Source: JAKORR01 sp964608495 | Lineage (GTDB): Bacteria; Armatimonadota; Zipacnadia; Zipacnadales; FEN-943 | Direction of reading: 5' to 3' | NCBI GenBank assembly: GCA_964608495.1 | Contig: CAZSOQ010000280.1 | Coordinates: forward strand, 1 to 6,371 | Length of the DNA stretch: 6,371 bases | In this document: positions 1 to 6,371 of the stretch, one piece after another | Layout of the letters: each line of letters starts with the position of its first letter | Numbering within the stretch: the stretch's first letter is position 1 | Notes under the pieces: model-generated | Database searches by the model: none | What the model was told of the DNA's origin: nothing | What the model saw: only the letters and a program-made list of their open reading frames with translations | Translations under genes and position numbers: made by a program

Positions 1-498
1 GAGGACGAGGAAGAGGACGAGGGTGAGCCGAAGCACGGGGTGGCCGAGCGCGCCAAGGAGTTCCTCGAGGGCCTGCTGCGCCTCCTGGAGCTCCAGTCAG
101 AGGTCATCATCGTCCACGTGGGAGGCGCCGAGGTGGAGCTGGAGATCCAGGGCGACGACCTGGGCTTCCTCATCGGCCGCTACGGCGCCTGCCTGGACGC
201 ACTGCAGTTGCTCGCCGCGGCAGCGTCCAACCGGGGGCTGGACGAGGGCGCCCGCATCCTGCTCGACGCCGAGGGCTACCGCGAGCGTCGCCGGGAGTTC
301 CTCGAGCGGCTCGCGCTTTCCACAGCGGATACCGTGCGCCGCACGGGCCGTCCCGTGGACCTGCCCAACCTGAGGGCCCACGAGCGCCGCGTGGTGCACC
401 TGACGCTTCGCGACGACCCGGACGTCGAAACCCATTCGGAGGGCGAGGGAAGCCGCCGGTGCTTGGTTGTGGCCCCGCGCCGCAAACGCGGCGATTAG
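1..498 (+). CDS. khpB: KhpB/Jag-type KH-R3H RNA-binding protein, 5' end missing
   Basis: The reading frame is open to the first base of the window, so this is the C-terminal 165 residues of a longer protein; a GTG at 40 is internal, not the start. The visible part begins with an acidic linker (EDEEEDEGEPK), encoded by an imperfect GAGGACGAGGAA repeat, which in this family joins the N-terminal Jag_N domain to the KH domain. The KH domain follows at about residues 18-90 with the RNA-binding loop LIGRYG at 57-62, and the R3H domain ends the protein with its RxxxH signature at R129 and H133, then a typical VETHSEG turn and basic tail. Family members are cytoplasmic RNA-binding proteins that act with KhpA, affect cell elongation and division in Gram-positive bacteria, and often lie directly after yidC. 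The missing N-terminus and any yidC would be upstream. The identification is firm; the biological role here is inferred. Confidence 0.93.
   Translation, partial: EDEEEDEGEPKHGVAERAKEFLEGLLRLLELQSEVIIVHVGGAEVELEIQGDDLGFLIGRYGACLDALQLLAAAASNRGLDEGARILLDAEGYRERRREFLERLALSTADTVRRTGRPVDLPNLRAHERRVVHLTLRDDPDVETHSEGEGSRRCLVVAPRRKRGD
445..450 (+). promoter_or_regulatory. Candidate ribosome binding site for the TPR/propeller gene
   Basis: GAGGGA lies 8 nt before the GTG at 459, inside the last codons of khpB. It favours the GTG start over the ATG at 540, which has no Shine-Dalgarno sequence at a normal distance. It could be chance, because the same bases encode a Gly/Glu-rich stretch of KhpB. Confidence 0.4.
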
Positions 499-2039
499 CT
501 CGGGCGCACGCTCCGCCAGGCCGGCCGTGGCTCGCATCTATGGCTGTCCTATTGCTGACCGCCTTCCTCTGCTGCCGAGCGGCGGTGGCCGCTGTGCCGC
601 CCGACGAGGTCTGGCGGCAGGATGCGGCCTGTGTCTTCGACGCCTACCTCGACCTCAAGCAGCGCGCCTCCGAGGGCCCGCTCTCCGGCGAGCGACTCCA
701 GGCCCTCCTCAAGGGCGCCGAGGCCTGTGGCGATTGGGCCACTGCCCTGGACACTGCCTTCACCCTCTCCACTTCGACGGCCAATCCCGCCTGCCTCGGC
801 CGAGCCGCGTGGGTGGCGGCCGTTGCGGGCGACACGCAGGCCGCGGCGACCCATGTCGAGTGCGCCCTGGCCGCGGACCCCAACGAGCCCTCAGCCCTCA
901 GCGCCAAAGCCTTGCTTAGTTGGGACGCCGCCACCGACGACAGCGCGGAAGCCGTCTCCTTCATCGAGGCCGCCGTCCAGGTGGACCCCCTGTGCGCCGA
1001 GGCCCTCGCCACTCACGCTCTCATCCTCCTCATGGGCGGCGAGCCGACCGCCGCTCTCTCCCTCCTGCGCCCAGTGCTCGAGGACAGGAATCTCTCCCCC
1101 TGGCCCTTTGCTGTCGCGGGCGCTTGCGCCTGGCGTCTGGAGGATCTGCCTGCCGTGGCCCGGTGGTGGGGAGCGCTGTCGTCGGCCTGGCCGGCCCATC
1201 CCCTCACGCGCCTGTGCCGGTCGGGGCTCTTTCCGGTGAGCAGGCGCCCCTCTCCCCAGCGCCTTCTGGCCGCCGCCTTCACCGGCGACAACCGGCGCGT
1301 CGTGCTCCAGTCGAGCCCGGGCCTCCTGACGGTCGCCGACGTCGCCGACTTCGACGGGCGCATCTTCGAGGCGCAGATGGACCTGAGGATCACGGACCTG
1401 GCCTGGACCGAAGGCAACCGCTGCGTGCTCGCCGCCGGCTCCTCTTCCGGGGACGGCAACCAGACCGAGCTGTGGCGGTGGGCCCCGCCGGGCCAGCCCG
1501 CGCTCGTCGCCCAGGGCAGGGCAGGACGGCGCAACCGCGTCCTCGGCTGTTTCAGGGGCGGGGCTCTGTATGTCTCCTACTGGCGCGAGGGGAGGAAGTA
1601 CAACGTCGAGGTGCGCCGCCTCGCGGCCGACGCAAGTGACACGCAACTCCCCGCCATCCCTCTTGGCGGCGCCTGGCCTTCGGCGGCAGCCCTTGCCCCG
1701 GACGGCGACCTCGTGGTCTTCCGCTCTAGCGCCGACCGCCTGGTGGCCTGGCACACCGCGCGCAACGAGGCCGAGGAGCTGGTTCAGTCCGGCCTGGTCG
1801 TCATCCCCTGCGCCGTGGTGGACTCAGGGCGCGCCCTGGCCCTGCTCGTGCGAGGAGACACGTCCTACTGGCTGGCCGGCCTGCCCGTGGACGGCTTCCC
1901 TGCCCAGCCCGTGGTGCTCCTGCCGGGCGCCTTCCACCGGGTCGCCCTCTCGCCCGACGGCTCCCTCGGGGCAGTGAGCTCGGCCGGCTCCTCCCTCGTG
2001 CTAACCTTCCCCGGCGCTCGCGTCCGCGACGTCCTCTAG
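459..2039 (+). CDS. Exported TPR and beta-propeller-like protein of unknown function
   Basis: No named family is recognised. From the GTG at 459 it has 526 residues: a basic N-region with several Arg, a hydrophobic segment at about 28-45 (AVLLLTAFLCC then small residues) and a possible signal-peptidase site near AVA/AV, so it is probably exported or membrane-anchored. Residues about 85-252 are Ala/Leu-rich helical repeats of TPR type, for example DPNEPSALSAKALL at 140-153 and VDPLCAEALATHALILL at 175-191. Residues about 267-526 look like a beta-propeller, with repeated strand units such as ALAPDGDLVVF (411-421) and VALSPDGSLGAVSS (495-508), as in WD40/TolB-like repeats. Such architectures usually serve as protein-interaction scaffolds; no catalytic motif is visible. 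The start is uncertain: GTG 459 has a Shine-Dalgarno sequence and supplies positive charge but overlaps khpB by 40 nt, whereas ATG 540 gives 499 residues with no overlap but no Shine-Dalgarno sequence and an uncharged N-region. Confidence 0.8.
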   Translation: MLGCGPAPQTRRLARAHAPPGRPWLASMAVLLLTAFLCCRAAVAAVPPDEVWRQDAACVFDAYLDLKQRASEGPLSGERLQALLKGAEACGDWATALDTAFTLSTSTANPACLGRAAWVAAVAGDTQAAATHVECALAADPNEPSALSAKALLSWDAATDDSAEAVSFIEAAVQVDPLCAEALATHALILLMGGEPTAALSLLRPVLEDRNLSPWPFAVAGACAWRLEDLPAVARWWGALSSAWPAHPLTRLCRSGLFPVSRRPSPQRLLAAAFTGDNRRVVLQSSPGLLTVADVADFDGRIFEAQMDLRITDLAWTEGNRCVLAAGSSSGDGNQTELWRWAPPGQPALVAQGRAGRRNRVLGCFRGGALYVSYWREGRKYNVEVRRLAADASDTQLPAIPLGGAWPSAAALAPDGDLVVFRSSADRLVAWHTARNEAEELVQSGLVVIPCAVVDSGRALALLVRGDTSYWLAGLPVDGFPAQPVVLLPGAFHRVALSPDGSLGAVSSAGSSLVLTFPGARVRDVL

Positions 2040-2059
2040 CCTAAGGCTCGCCCGACCCG

Positions 2060-3028
2060 CTACCATGTCTGGCGGAAGATGGACTCCACCAGGTCCATCG
2101 TCTTCGCTGCGTCCGTGAAGCAGGTCTCGGGCTCCTGGCCGGCCTTGATGCAGTCTATGAAGTGCCGGTTCTCGTGCCAGAACCCATAGGACTTGTGCCG
2201 CTCCTCGCTCCCGGCCGCCTCCGTCGCCGCGATGACCTCGACGTTGAGCTGGTTGTCCTTGTGCACGACCGCCTGGGTGTCCGCGTCGCAGAAGGCGGCG
2301 ATCCCCAGACCATGCATCTCGAAGGTGTGCACGCGCCCGCCCGACATCCAGTTCCCGAGCAGCACGCCGATGCAGCCGTTCTCGAACTCGATGAGGGCGT
2401 TGAAGCTGGTGTCGAAGTGCCGTCCCAGTGAGCGCACACTGGATGCCACCTTGACCGGCTCGACGCCCGCCATGAACCGCAGCGCGTCCACGGCGTGGAT
2501 GGCGTCGCTGGTCAGGATATCCACGGCGCCGTCGTAGTACGGCCCTGCTGCCCGGTGGTCCTTGTAGAAGCTCGCGACACACTGGTGGATGTAGCCGCCC
2601 TCGCTGCGCACCTTGTCCCGGCAGTACCGCAGCACCGGGATGAACCGGCGGTTGAAGGCCACCATGGTCAGGCAGCCCTGCTCTTCCGCCCAATGGGCCA
2701 TCTGCCGGGTCTGCTCTCGCGACACGCCCGGCGGCTTCTCGATGAAGACGTGCAGGTTGCGCTTGAGCAGCCACACCACGATGTCGAAGAGCTGGTGCGG
2801 CGGCATCAGCACGTACACGGCCTGGGGGGCCGTCTCCTCGACCATCTTGCGGTAATCCGTATAGCGCCGCTCTATCCCGAACTTGTCCGCCGTGGCCTTC
2901 AGCTTGTCCTCAACGATGTCGCACAGCCCCACCAGCTCCACGTCCTCGAAGTCCGCCAGGGACGGGTAGTGGACGCTGTTCGCCATGCCTCCTGCGCCTA
3001 TCAACGCTACCTTGACCTTGTCGCTCAT
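2060..3028 (-). CDS. Gfo/Idh/MocA family NAD(P)-dependent oxidoreductase
   Basis: This 322-residue protein is a complete member of the glucose-fructose oxidoreductase / inositol dehydrogenase family, of normal or slightly short length. The N-terminal Rossmann fold shows VALIGAGGMA (residues 7-16, dinucleotide binding), with an acidic residue at the end of the second strand (CDI, D37). The family's EKP motif is at 97-99 (EKPP, Lys98 expected in catalysis). The C-terminal alpha/beta domain carries SDAIHAVDAL (174-183), with His178 and Asp181 in the region of the family's catalytic histidine. Members oxidise or reduce sugars, inositols and related polyols, or act on bile pigments; the substrate cannot be read from the sequence. 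There is no signal peptide, so it should be cytoplasmic. GGGAGG lies 6 nt before the ATG. It is the last gene of the minus-strand run, 102 nt after the lipoprotein gene, and converges on the TPR/propeller gene with only 20 nt between stops. Confidence 0.95.
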   Translation of the reverse strand: MSDKVKVALIGAGGMANSVHYPSLADFEDVELVGLCDIVEDKLKATADKFGIERRYTDYRKMVEETAPQAVYVLMPPHQLFDIVVWLLKRNLHVFIEKPPGVSREQTRQMAHWAEEQGCLTMVAFNRRFIPVLRYCRDKVRSEGGYIHQCVASFYKDHRAAGPYYDGAVDILTSDAIHAVDALRFMAGVEPVKVASSVRSLGRHFDTSFNALIEFENGCIGVLLGNWMSGGRVHTFEMHGLGIAAFCDADTQAVVHKDNQLNVEVIAATEAAGSEERHKSYGFWHENRHFIDCIKAGQEPETCFTDAAKTMDLVESIFRQTW

Positions 3029-3034
3029 CGCGTT

Positions 3035-3040
3035 CCTCCC
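3035..3040 (-). promoter_or_regulatory. Shine-Dalgarno site of the oxidoreductase gene
   Basis: On the minus strand GGGAGG, followed by AACGCG, stands 6 nt before the ATG at 3028. It fixes the start of the oxidoreductase. Confidence 0.85.
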
Positions 3041-3130
3041 TGCCTACGTAACCTGGTGTGGTACTGCCCGGCTGCCCGCGCGGCCCTTCACTCGCCGGCG
3101 CCGCGCACCTCCCGGCCCCTCCGCCCGTGG

Positions 3131-3643
3131 CTACTGCTTTGCTCCGGTGCTCCTCTTGAGCTCCTCGCTCAACCTCCGCGCGAACTCGGCGTTCTGCTCC
3201 TCGCTCAACTGGTGCGCGTCCTTCTCCTTGTCCAAGTCGTCCAGCGTCACCCCGTACTTCCTGCACACCTTCTCCAGCTCCGGCACGAACTGCTCCTCGC
3301 TTATCTTCTGCTGAGCCAAACGGTTGGTGATGACCGCCAGCTCGACCATCAGGTCAACGTACTGCTCATCCGTGAGCTTGGGCTTCGTGGGCTTGCCGGA
3401 CTGCTCAGGCGTGGCCTCATCCCTACCCTCATCGCTCGCGTCCTTCGCTGGCTCGCCTGGGCGCCTCTTCTCCTGCTGGACGACCGTCTGGGAGTCCAGG
3501 TCCACGGCCGACGAGGGCCGGCCCGTAGGAGGCTGAGGCGTGGCGGGCATGCTGGCCCGCCGGCCACATCCCGTCAGGATCCCCGACGCCGCGGCCGTCG
3601 CGATCACCGCCGCGAAGACCAGCGTCGCAGTGCCTCTGGTCAT
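3131..3643 (-). CDS. Small putative lipoprotein of unknown family
   Basis: This is a 170-residue protein with no recognised domain. The N-terminus is a lipoprotein signal peptide: MTRG, a hydrophobic Ala/Val/Ile stretch, and the lipobox LTGC at 23-26, so Cys26 should be lipid-modified and the protein tethered to a membrane on the periplasmic or outer side. A low-complexity linker rich in Pro, Ser, Gln and charged residues follows (about 30-90), then a charged helical region (about 90-165) with LTDEQYVDLMVELAVITNRL and an EEQFVPELEKVCRKYGVTLDDL segment, probably helical bundle or coiled coil. The start at 3643 is chosen because GTGAGGAA precedes it at normal distance and it gives a compact signal peptide; an upstream in-frame ATG at 3673 would add ten residues without a good Shine-Dalgarno sequence. 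It lies 54 nt after the Nudix gene on the same strand, so cotranscription is likely. Function unknown. Confidence 0.85.
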   Translation of the reverse strand: MTRGTATLVFAAVIATAAASGILTGCGRRASMPATPQPPTGRPSSAVDLDSQTVVQQEKRRPGEPAKDASDEGRDEATPEQSGKPTKPKLTDEQYVDLMVELAVITNRLAQQKISEEQFVPELEKVCRKYGVTLDDLDKEKDAHQLSEEQNAEFARRLSEELKRSTGAKQ

Positions 3644-3647
3644 GACG

Positions 3648-3655
3648 TTCCTCAC
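3648..3655 (-). promoter_or_regulatory. Shine-Dalgarno site that decides the lipoprotein start
   Basis: GTGAGGAA on the minus strand, with GAGG 6 nt before the ATG at 3643, supports this start over the in-frame ATG at 3673. Confidence 0.75.
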
Positions 3656-3697
3656 TCCCATGCTGGGACGCACCTCGGCGGCCGCGGCCCTGGGCCC

Positions 3698-4128
3698 TCA
3701 GTCCGCCCTCGCCACGGCCTTCAGGGCCCTGCGCACCACGCCCCGTTCGGTCTCGAAGGTCAGCCGCTCCGCGGCCTCCTCGGCCGGCAGCCACGTAACC
3801 ACGTCGAACACGCCGTCGCGCTCTCCCGTCGGCCCTTCCGCTTCGCGCATCAGATAGAAGGTCGTCCGCTTCCACAGCATCCGTCCGGTCTGCCTGTCGG
3901 GGAAAGGGTGCTCGGTCTCGCCCAGCTCGGCCACCACCTCGCACGCGAGGCCGGTCTCCTCCGCCACCTCGCGCAGGGCGGCCTGCTCGGGCTTCTCGCC
4001 CGGCTCGATTCGTCCCTTGGGAAGGCGCCACTCCGAGGGAGTCCCCTTGTGGAGGACCAGCACCTCTCGGCGCCCAGCCCTGACCCTCGTCACCACGCCC
4101 CCGGCGGCACGCACGGGTTCCTCTCGCG

Positions 4129-4132
<4 letters not shown>
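3698..4132 (-). CDS. Nudix hydrolase, MutT/Ap4A-hydrolase-like
   Basis: This 144-residue protein is a single Nudix domain. The Nudix box is complete at residues 40-62: G40, E46, then REVAEETGL at 54-62, which fits Gx5Ex7REUxEExGU exactly, so the metal-binding glutamates are present. WRLPKG just before the box and the C-terminal LTFETERGVVRRAL segment resemble the MutT1/diadenosine-tetraphosphate hydrolase branch. Members split nucleoside diphosphates linked to another group (damaged NTPs, Ap4A, capped RNA and others); the substrate here is not determined. The GTG start overlaps the TGA stop of moxR as GTGA, and GAGGAA lies 8 nt before it within the end of moxR, which strongly suggests translational coupling. 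A longer in-frame reading from 4351 is only an antisense-frame extension into moxR with no support. No export signal, so cytoplasmic. Confidence 0.93.
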
Positions 4133-5175
<1,043 letters not shown>

Positions 5176-5183
5176 GCCCCGCT

Positions 5184-5212
5184 ATGATAGGCCGCCCGAT
5201 GGCTGGTGGCAA
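5184..5212 (-). promoter_or_regulatory. Sigma-70-like promoter of the moxR transcription unit
   Basis: Read on the minus strand: -35 TTGCCA (5207-5212), spacer of 17 nt, -10 TATCAT (5184-5189). Both boxes are close to consensus and the spacing is ideal. The expected transcription start is about 5176-5178, just before the first ATG of moxR. Confidence 0.7.
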
Positions 5213-5222
5213 CCATGGGCCT

Positions 5223-5238
5223 GTCGGCGCTCGCCGAC
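5223..5238. repeat. Inverted repeat beside the moxR promoter, candidate operator
   Basis: GTCGGCG and CGCCGAC are perfect 7-bp arms around a 2-nt centre. The repeat lies 10 nt upstream of the moxR -35 box, in the region between the two divergent promoters. It may be a regulator site, but short G+C-rich palindromes are common in such DNA. Confidence 0.35.
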
Positions 5239-5275
5239 CGTGGGATTCCCCGGACCGGCCTGCTCGCGGGCGCAT

Positions 5276-5306
5276 CGGCGGCCTGCCGAATCGCTTCGTG
5301 CCGCCG
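5276..5306. repeat. Spaced inverted repeat upstream of the sigH promoter
   Basis: Arms CGGCGGC (5276-5282) and GCCGCCG (5300-5306) are perfectly complementary over 7 bp with 17 nt between them. It ends 12 nt before the -35 box of the sigma gene. It could be a regulator site or chance in G+C-rich DNA. Confidence 0.25.
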
Positions 5307-5318
5307 GCAAGGCAGCGA

Positions 5319-5347
5319 TTGACCGCCCGGGTCTTTCACGTTACAAT
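5319..5347 (+). promoter_or_regulatory. Sigma-70-like promoter of the sigH-like gene
   Basis: -35 TTGACC (5319-5324), a spacer of exactly 17 nt, and -10 TACAAT (5342-5347). Each hexamer differs from consensus at one position. The expected start near 5354 gives a leader of about 59 nt before the ATG at 5413. Confidence 0.8.
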
Positions 5348-5396
5348 GGCGCCGCAGGTGTACCTAGACAAGATCACACGGTTCGCGAGGAGACCT

Positions 5397-5402
5397 GGAG
5401 GG
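5397..5402 (+). promoter_or_regulatory. Shine-Dalgarno site of the sigH-like gene
   Basis: GGAGGG lies 10 nt before the ATG at 5413 and fixes that start rather than the in-frame ATG at residue 6. Confidence 0.75.
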
Positions 5403-5412
5403 ATCGCGCCCG

Positions 5413-6057
5413 ATGGCAGCGGAGAGCATGTGGGCGCCTGTGTGGCGCCTCGACGGCTTGGCCGATGAGGACCTGGCGCTGCTGGCTCGCCAGGGCTGCT
5501 CCAGTGCGGCCGAGTCCCTAATGCGCCGCTACCGGGGCCTCGTCGAGGGAAAGGCGCGCGTCTACTTCTTCGCCGGCGCCGACCGCGACGACGTCATCCA
5601 AGAGGGCATGATCGGCCTCGTGAAGGCCATCCGTGACTTCTCGGCCGACCGACGGTCCAGCTTCCGCTCCTTTGCCGAACTGTGTGTAACCAGACAGATC
5701 ATCACGGCCCTCAAGAGCGCTCGGCGCTACAAGCACTCGGTCCTCAACAACTCCGTCTCCATTGACGTGGTGCTGAGCGACGACACGGACTGCGGGGTGC
5801 TGGGCGACGGCCTCCTCCTGGCGGAGGACGCTCCCACACCCGAAAAGCTGGCCGCCGCGCGCGGCGTCCTCGCTGTGCTATGTGCATGCGTCCAGTCCGA
5901 ACTGTCTCCCCTCGAGCGGGCTGCCTTCCTGGGCTATGCGGCTGGCATGCCCTACCGCCAGATAGCGCGCCAGCTCCACTGTCGCACCAAGCAGGTGGAC
6001 AACGCTCTCCAACGGGCCAAGAAGAAGATTGCCAGACGCCTGGTTCCCGTACTATGA
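5413..6057 (+). CDS. sigH: SigH (Spo0H)-like RNA polymerase sigma factor
   Basis: This 214-residue protein is close in length and motif order to the sporulation/competence sigma factor SigH of Bacillus. Region 2 is strongly conserved: KARVYFFAGADRDDVIQEGMIGL around 47-69, KAIRDF (71-76), then the promoter -10-binding part FRSFAELCVTRQIITALKSA (84-103) and RRYKH. A variable linker (about 110-160) separates it from region 4, whose helix-turn-helix reads MPYRQIARQLHCRTKQVDNA (179-198) followed by LQRAKKKIARRL. It binds core RNA polymerase and directs it to a set of promoters; in Bacillus this controls entry to sporulation and competence, but in other phyla the role is not known, so sporulation should not be inferred. 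The gene has its own promoter and Shine-Dalgarno sequence, is divergent from moxR, and stops 26 nt before a tRNA cluster, much as sigH precedes translation genes in other genomes. Confidence 0.93.
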   Translation: MAAESMWAPVWRLDGLADEDLALLARQGCSSAAESLMRRYRGLVEGKARVYFFAGADRDDVIQEGMIGLVKAIRDFSADRRSSFRSFAELCVTRQIITALKSARRYKHSVLNNSVSIDVVLSDDTDCGVLGDGLLLAEDAPTPEKLAAARGVLAVLCACVQSELSPLERAAFLGYAAGMPYRQIARQLHCRTKQVDNALQRAKKKIARRLVPVL

Positions 6058-6058
6058 T
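6029..6058 (+). promoter_or_regulatory. Probable tRNA promoter inside the 3' end of sigH
   Basis: -35 TTGCCA (6029-6034), spacer 18 nt, -10 TATGAT (6053-6058). The TGA stop of the sigma gene (6055-6057) lies inside the -10 box. Start would fall near 6065, about 19 nt before the first tRNA. The bases after the -10 box (CTCGCCC) are G+C-rich, as in many stringently controlled tRNA promoters; that control is inference. Confidence 0.65.
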
Positions 6059-6083
6059 TCTCGCCCGTCAGCGATCGCCAGGC

Positions 6084-6158
6084 GCCGACGTAGCTCAAAG
6101 GTAGAGCAGGGCACTTGTAATGCCCAGGTTGTCCGTTCGAGTCGGACCGTCGGCTCCA
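6084..6158 (+). tRNA. tRNA-Thr(TGT)
   Basis: A complete cloverleaf: acceptor GCCGACG pairs with CGTCGGC (6148-6154), D stem GCTC/GAGC, anticodon stem GGGCA/TGCCC around the loop CTTGTAA with anticodon TGT at 6116-6118, T stem GTCCG/CGGAC with loop TTCGAGT. Discriminator T at 6155 fits tRNA-Thr, and the CCA end is encoded (6156-6158). Reads ACA and probably other ACN codons. Confidence 0.96.
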
Positions 6159-6193
6159 CTAGTCGAGAGATCCGTCTGCTGTACCTTACTGGT

Positions 6194-6279
6194 GGAGGGG
6201 TGCCCGAGTGGTCAATGGGAGCGGACTGTAAATCCGTCGGCGTACGCCTACGCAGGTTCAAATCCTGCCCCCTCCACCA
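6194..6279 (+). tRNA. tRNA-Tyr(GTA)
   Basis: Acceptor GGAGGGG pairs with CCCCTCC (6269-6275); anticodon stem GCGGA/TCCGT holds the loop CTGTAAA with anticodon GTA at 6228-6230. A long variable arm with stem GGCG/CGCC (from 6239) makes it class II, as expected for bacterial tRNA-Tyr. T stem GCAGG/CCTGC, discriminator A at 6276, encoded CCA at 6277-6279. It follows the first tRNA by 35 nt with no promoter visible between. Confidence 0.96.
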
Positions 6280-6318
6280 CCCTAGTCCGGTTTTCAGACG
6301 CTGTGAGCACAATCGGGA

Positions 6319-6371
<53 letters not shown>

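Noticed and set aside
891..1754. Open frame of 287 codons on the minus strand inside the TPR/propeller gene
   Set aside because: Shadow of the plus-strand gene, Gly/Arg/Ala-rich and without motifs; the plus-strand frame shows TPR and propeller repeats and an export signal.
2038..2048. Small palindrome AGCCTAAGGCT between the convergent genes, possible terminator
   Set aside because: Arms of 5 bp around one base cannot form a stable hairpin and no T-run follows; no terminator can be supported in the 20-nt gap between the stops.
3029..3130. Possible separate promoter or terminator between the lipoprotein and oxidoreductase genes
   Set aside because: On the minus strand I find no convincing -35/-10 pair and no hairpin with a T-run, only G+C-rich sequence and the Shine-Dalgarno site of the oxidoreductase.
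3680..3689. Palindrome GGCCGCGGCC between the Nudix and lipoprotein genes
   Set aside because: The perfect 10-bp palindrome has no loop and no T-run, and such sequences are frequent in DNA of this base composition; no terminator or operator can be claimed.
5356..5365. AGGTGTACCT just after the expected sigH transcription start, possible operator
   Set aside because: Only 4-bp arms around two bases; too short to distinguish from chance.

Overview
The window is high-G+C bacterial chromosome packed with genes: six complete protein genes, one 5'-truncated protein gene and three tRNA genes, the last cut by the window end. A KhpB/Jag RNA-binding protein, a SigH-type sigma factor, Shine-Dalgarno sites before most genes and sigma-70-like promoters point to a bacterium. 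KhpB plus a SigH-like factor argues for a Terrabacteria-type lineage (for example Armatimonadota or a high-G+C relative of Firmicutes/Actinobacteria). The MoxR protein and the Gfo/Idh/MocA oxidoreductase would also suit Planctomycetota-like environmental genomes. The phylum assignment is a guess from gene content only. I see no mobile elements, CRISPR arrays or phage genes.

Layout. (1) Positions 1-2039, plus strand: the KH-R3H end of khpB, then a secreted or membrane-anchored protein with an N-terminal TPR-like helical half and a C-terminal beta-propeller-like half. (2) Positions 2060-5175, minus strand, converging on the first block: in transcription order moxR AAA+ ATPase, Nudix hydrolase (stop and start overlap as GTGA), a small lipoprotein of unknown family, and a Gfo/Idh/MocA oxidoreductase. 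(3) Positions 5176-5412: a divergent control region with a good promoter in each direction and two short inverted repeats. (4) Positions 5413-6371, plus strand: a sigH-like sigma factor, then tRNA-Thr(TGT), tRNA-Tyr(GTA) and tRNA-Thr(GGT).

How the parts relate. The sigma factor and tRNA block resembles the translation/transcription neighbourhood that in many bacteria leads to tuf, secE and nusG, so tuf may lie just beyond the window. A promoter-like TTGCCA-N18-TATGAT lies at the very end of the sigma gene, with the stop codon inside the -10 hexamer, so the tRNAs can probably be transcribed independently. The minus-strand block is probably one transcription unit driven by the promoter at 5184-5212. 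Its first two genes are very likely translationally coupled; the link to the lipoprotein and oxidoreductase is weaker.

Nothing here proves a new system. The points most worth a second look are the MoxR-Nudix coupling without the usual DUF58/VWA partners, the apparently leaderless moxR start, the tRNA promoter inside the sigH end, and the two envelope proteins of unknown function.
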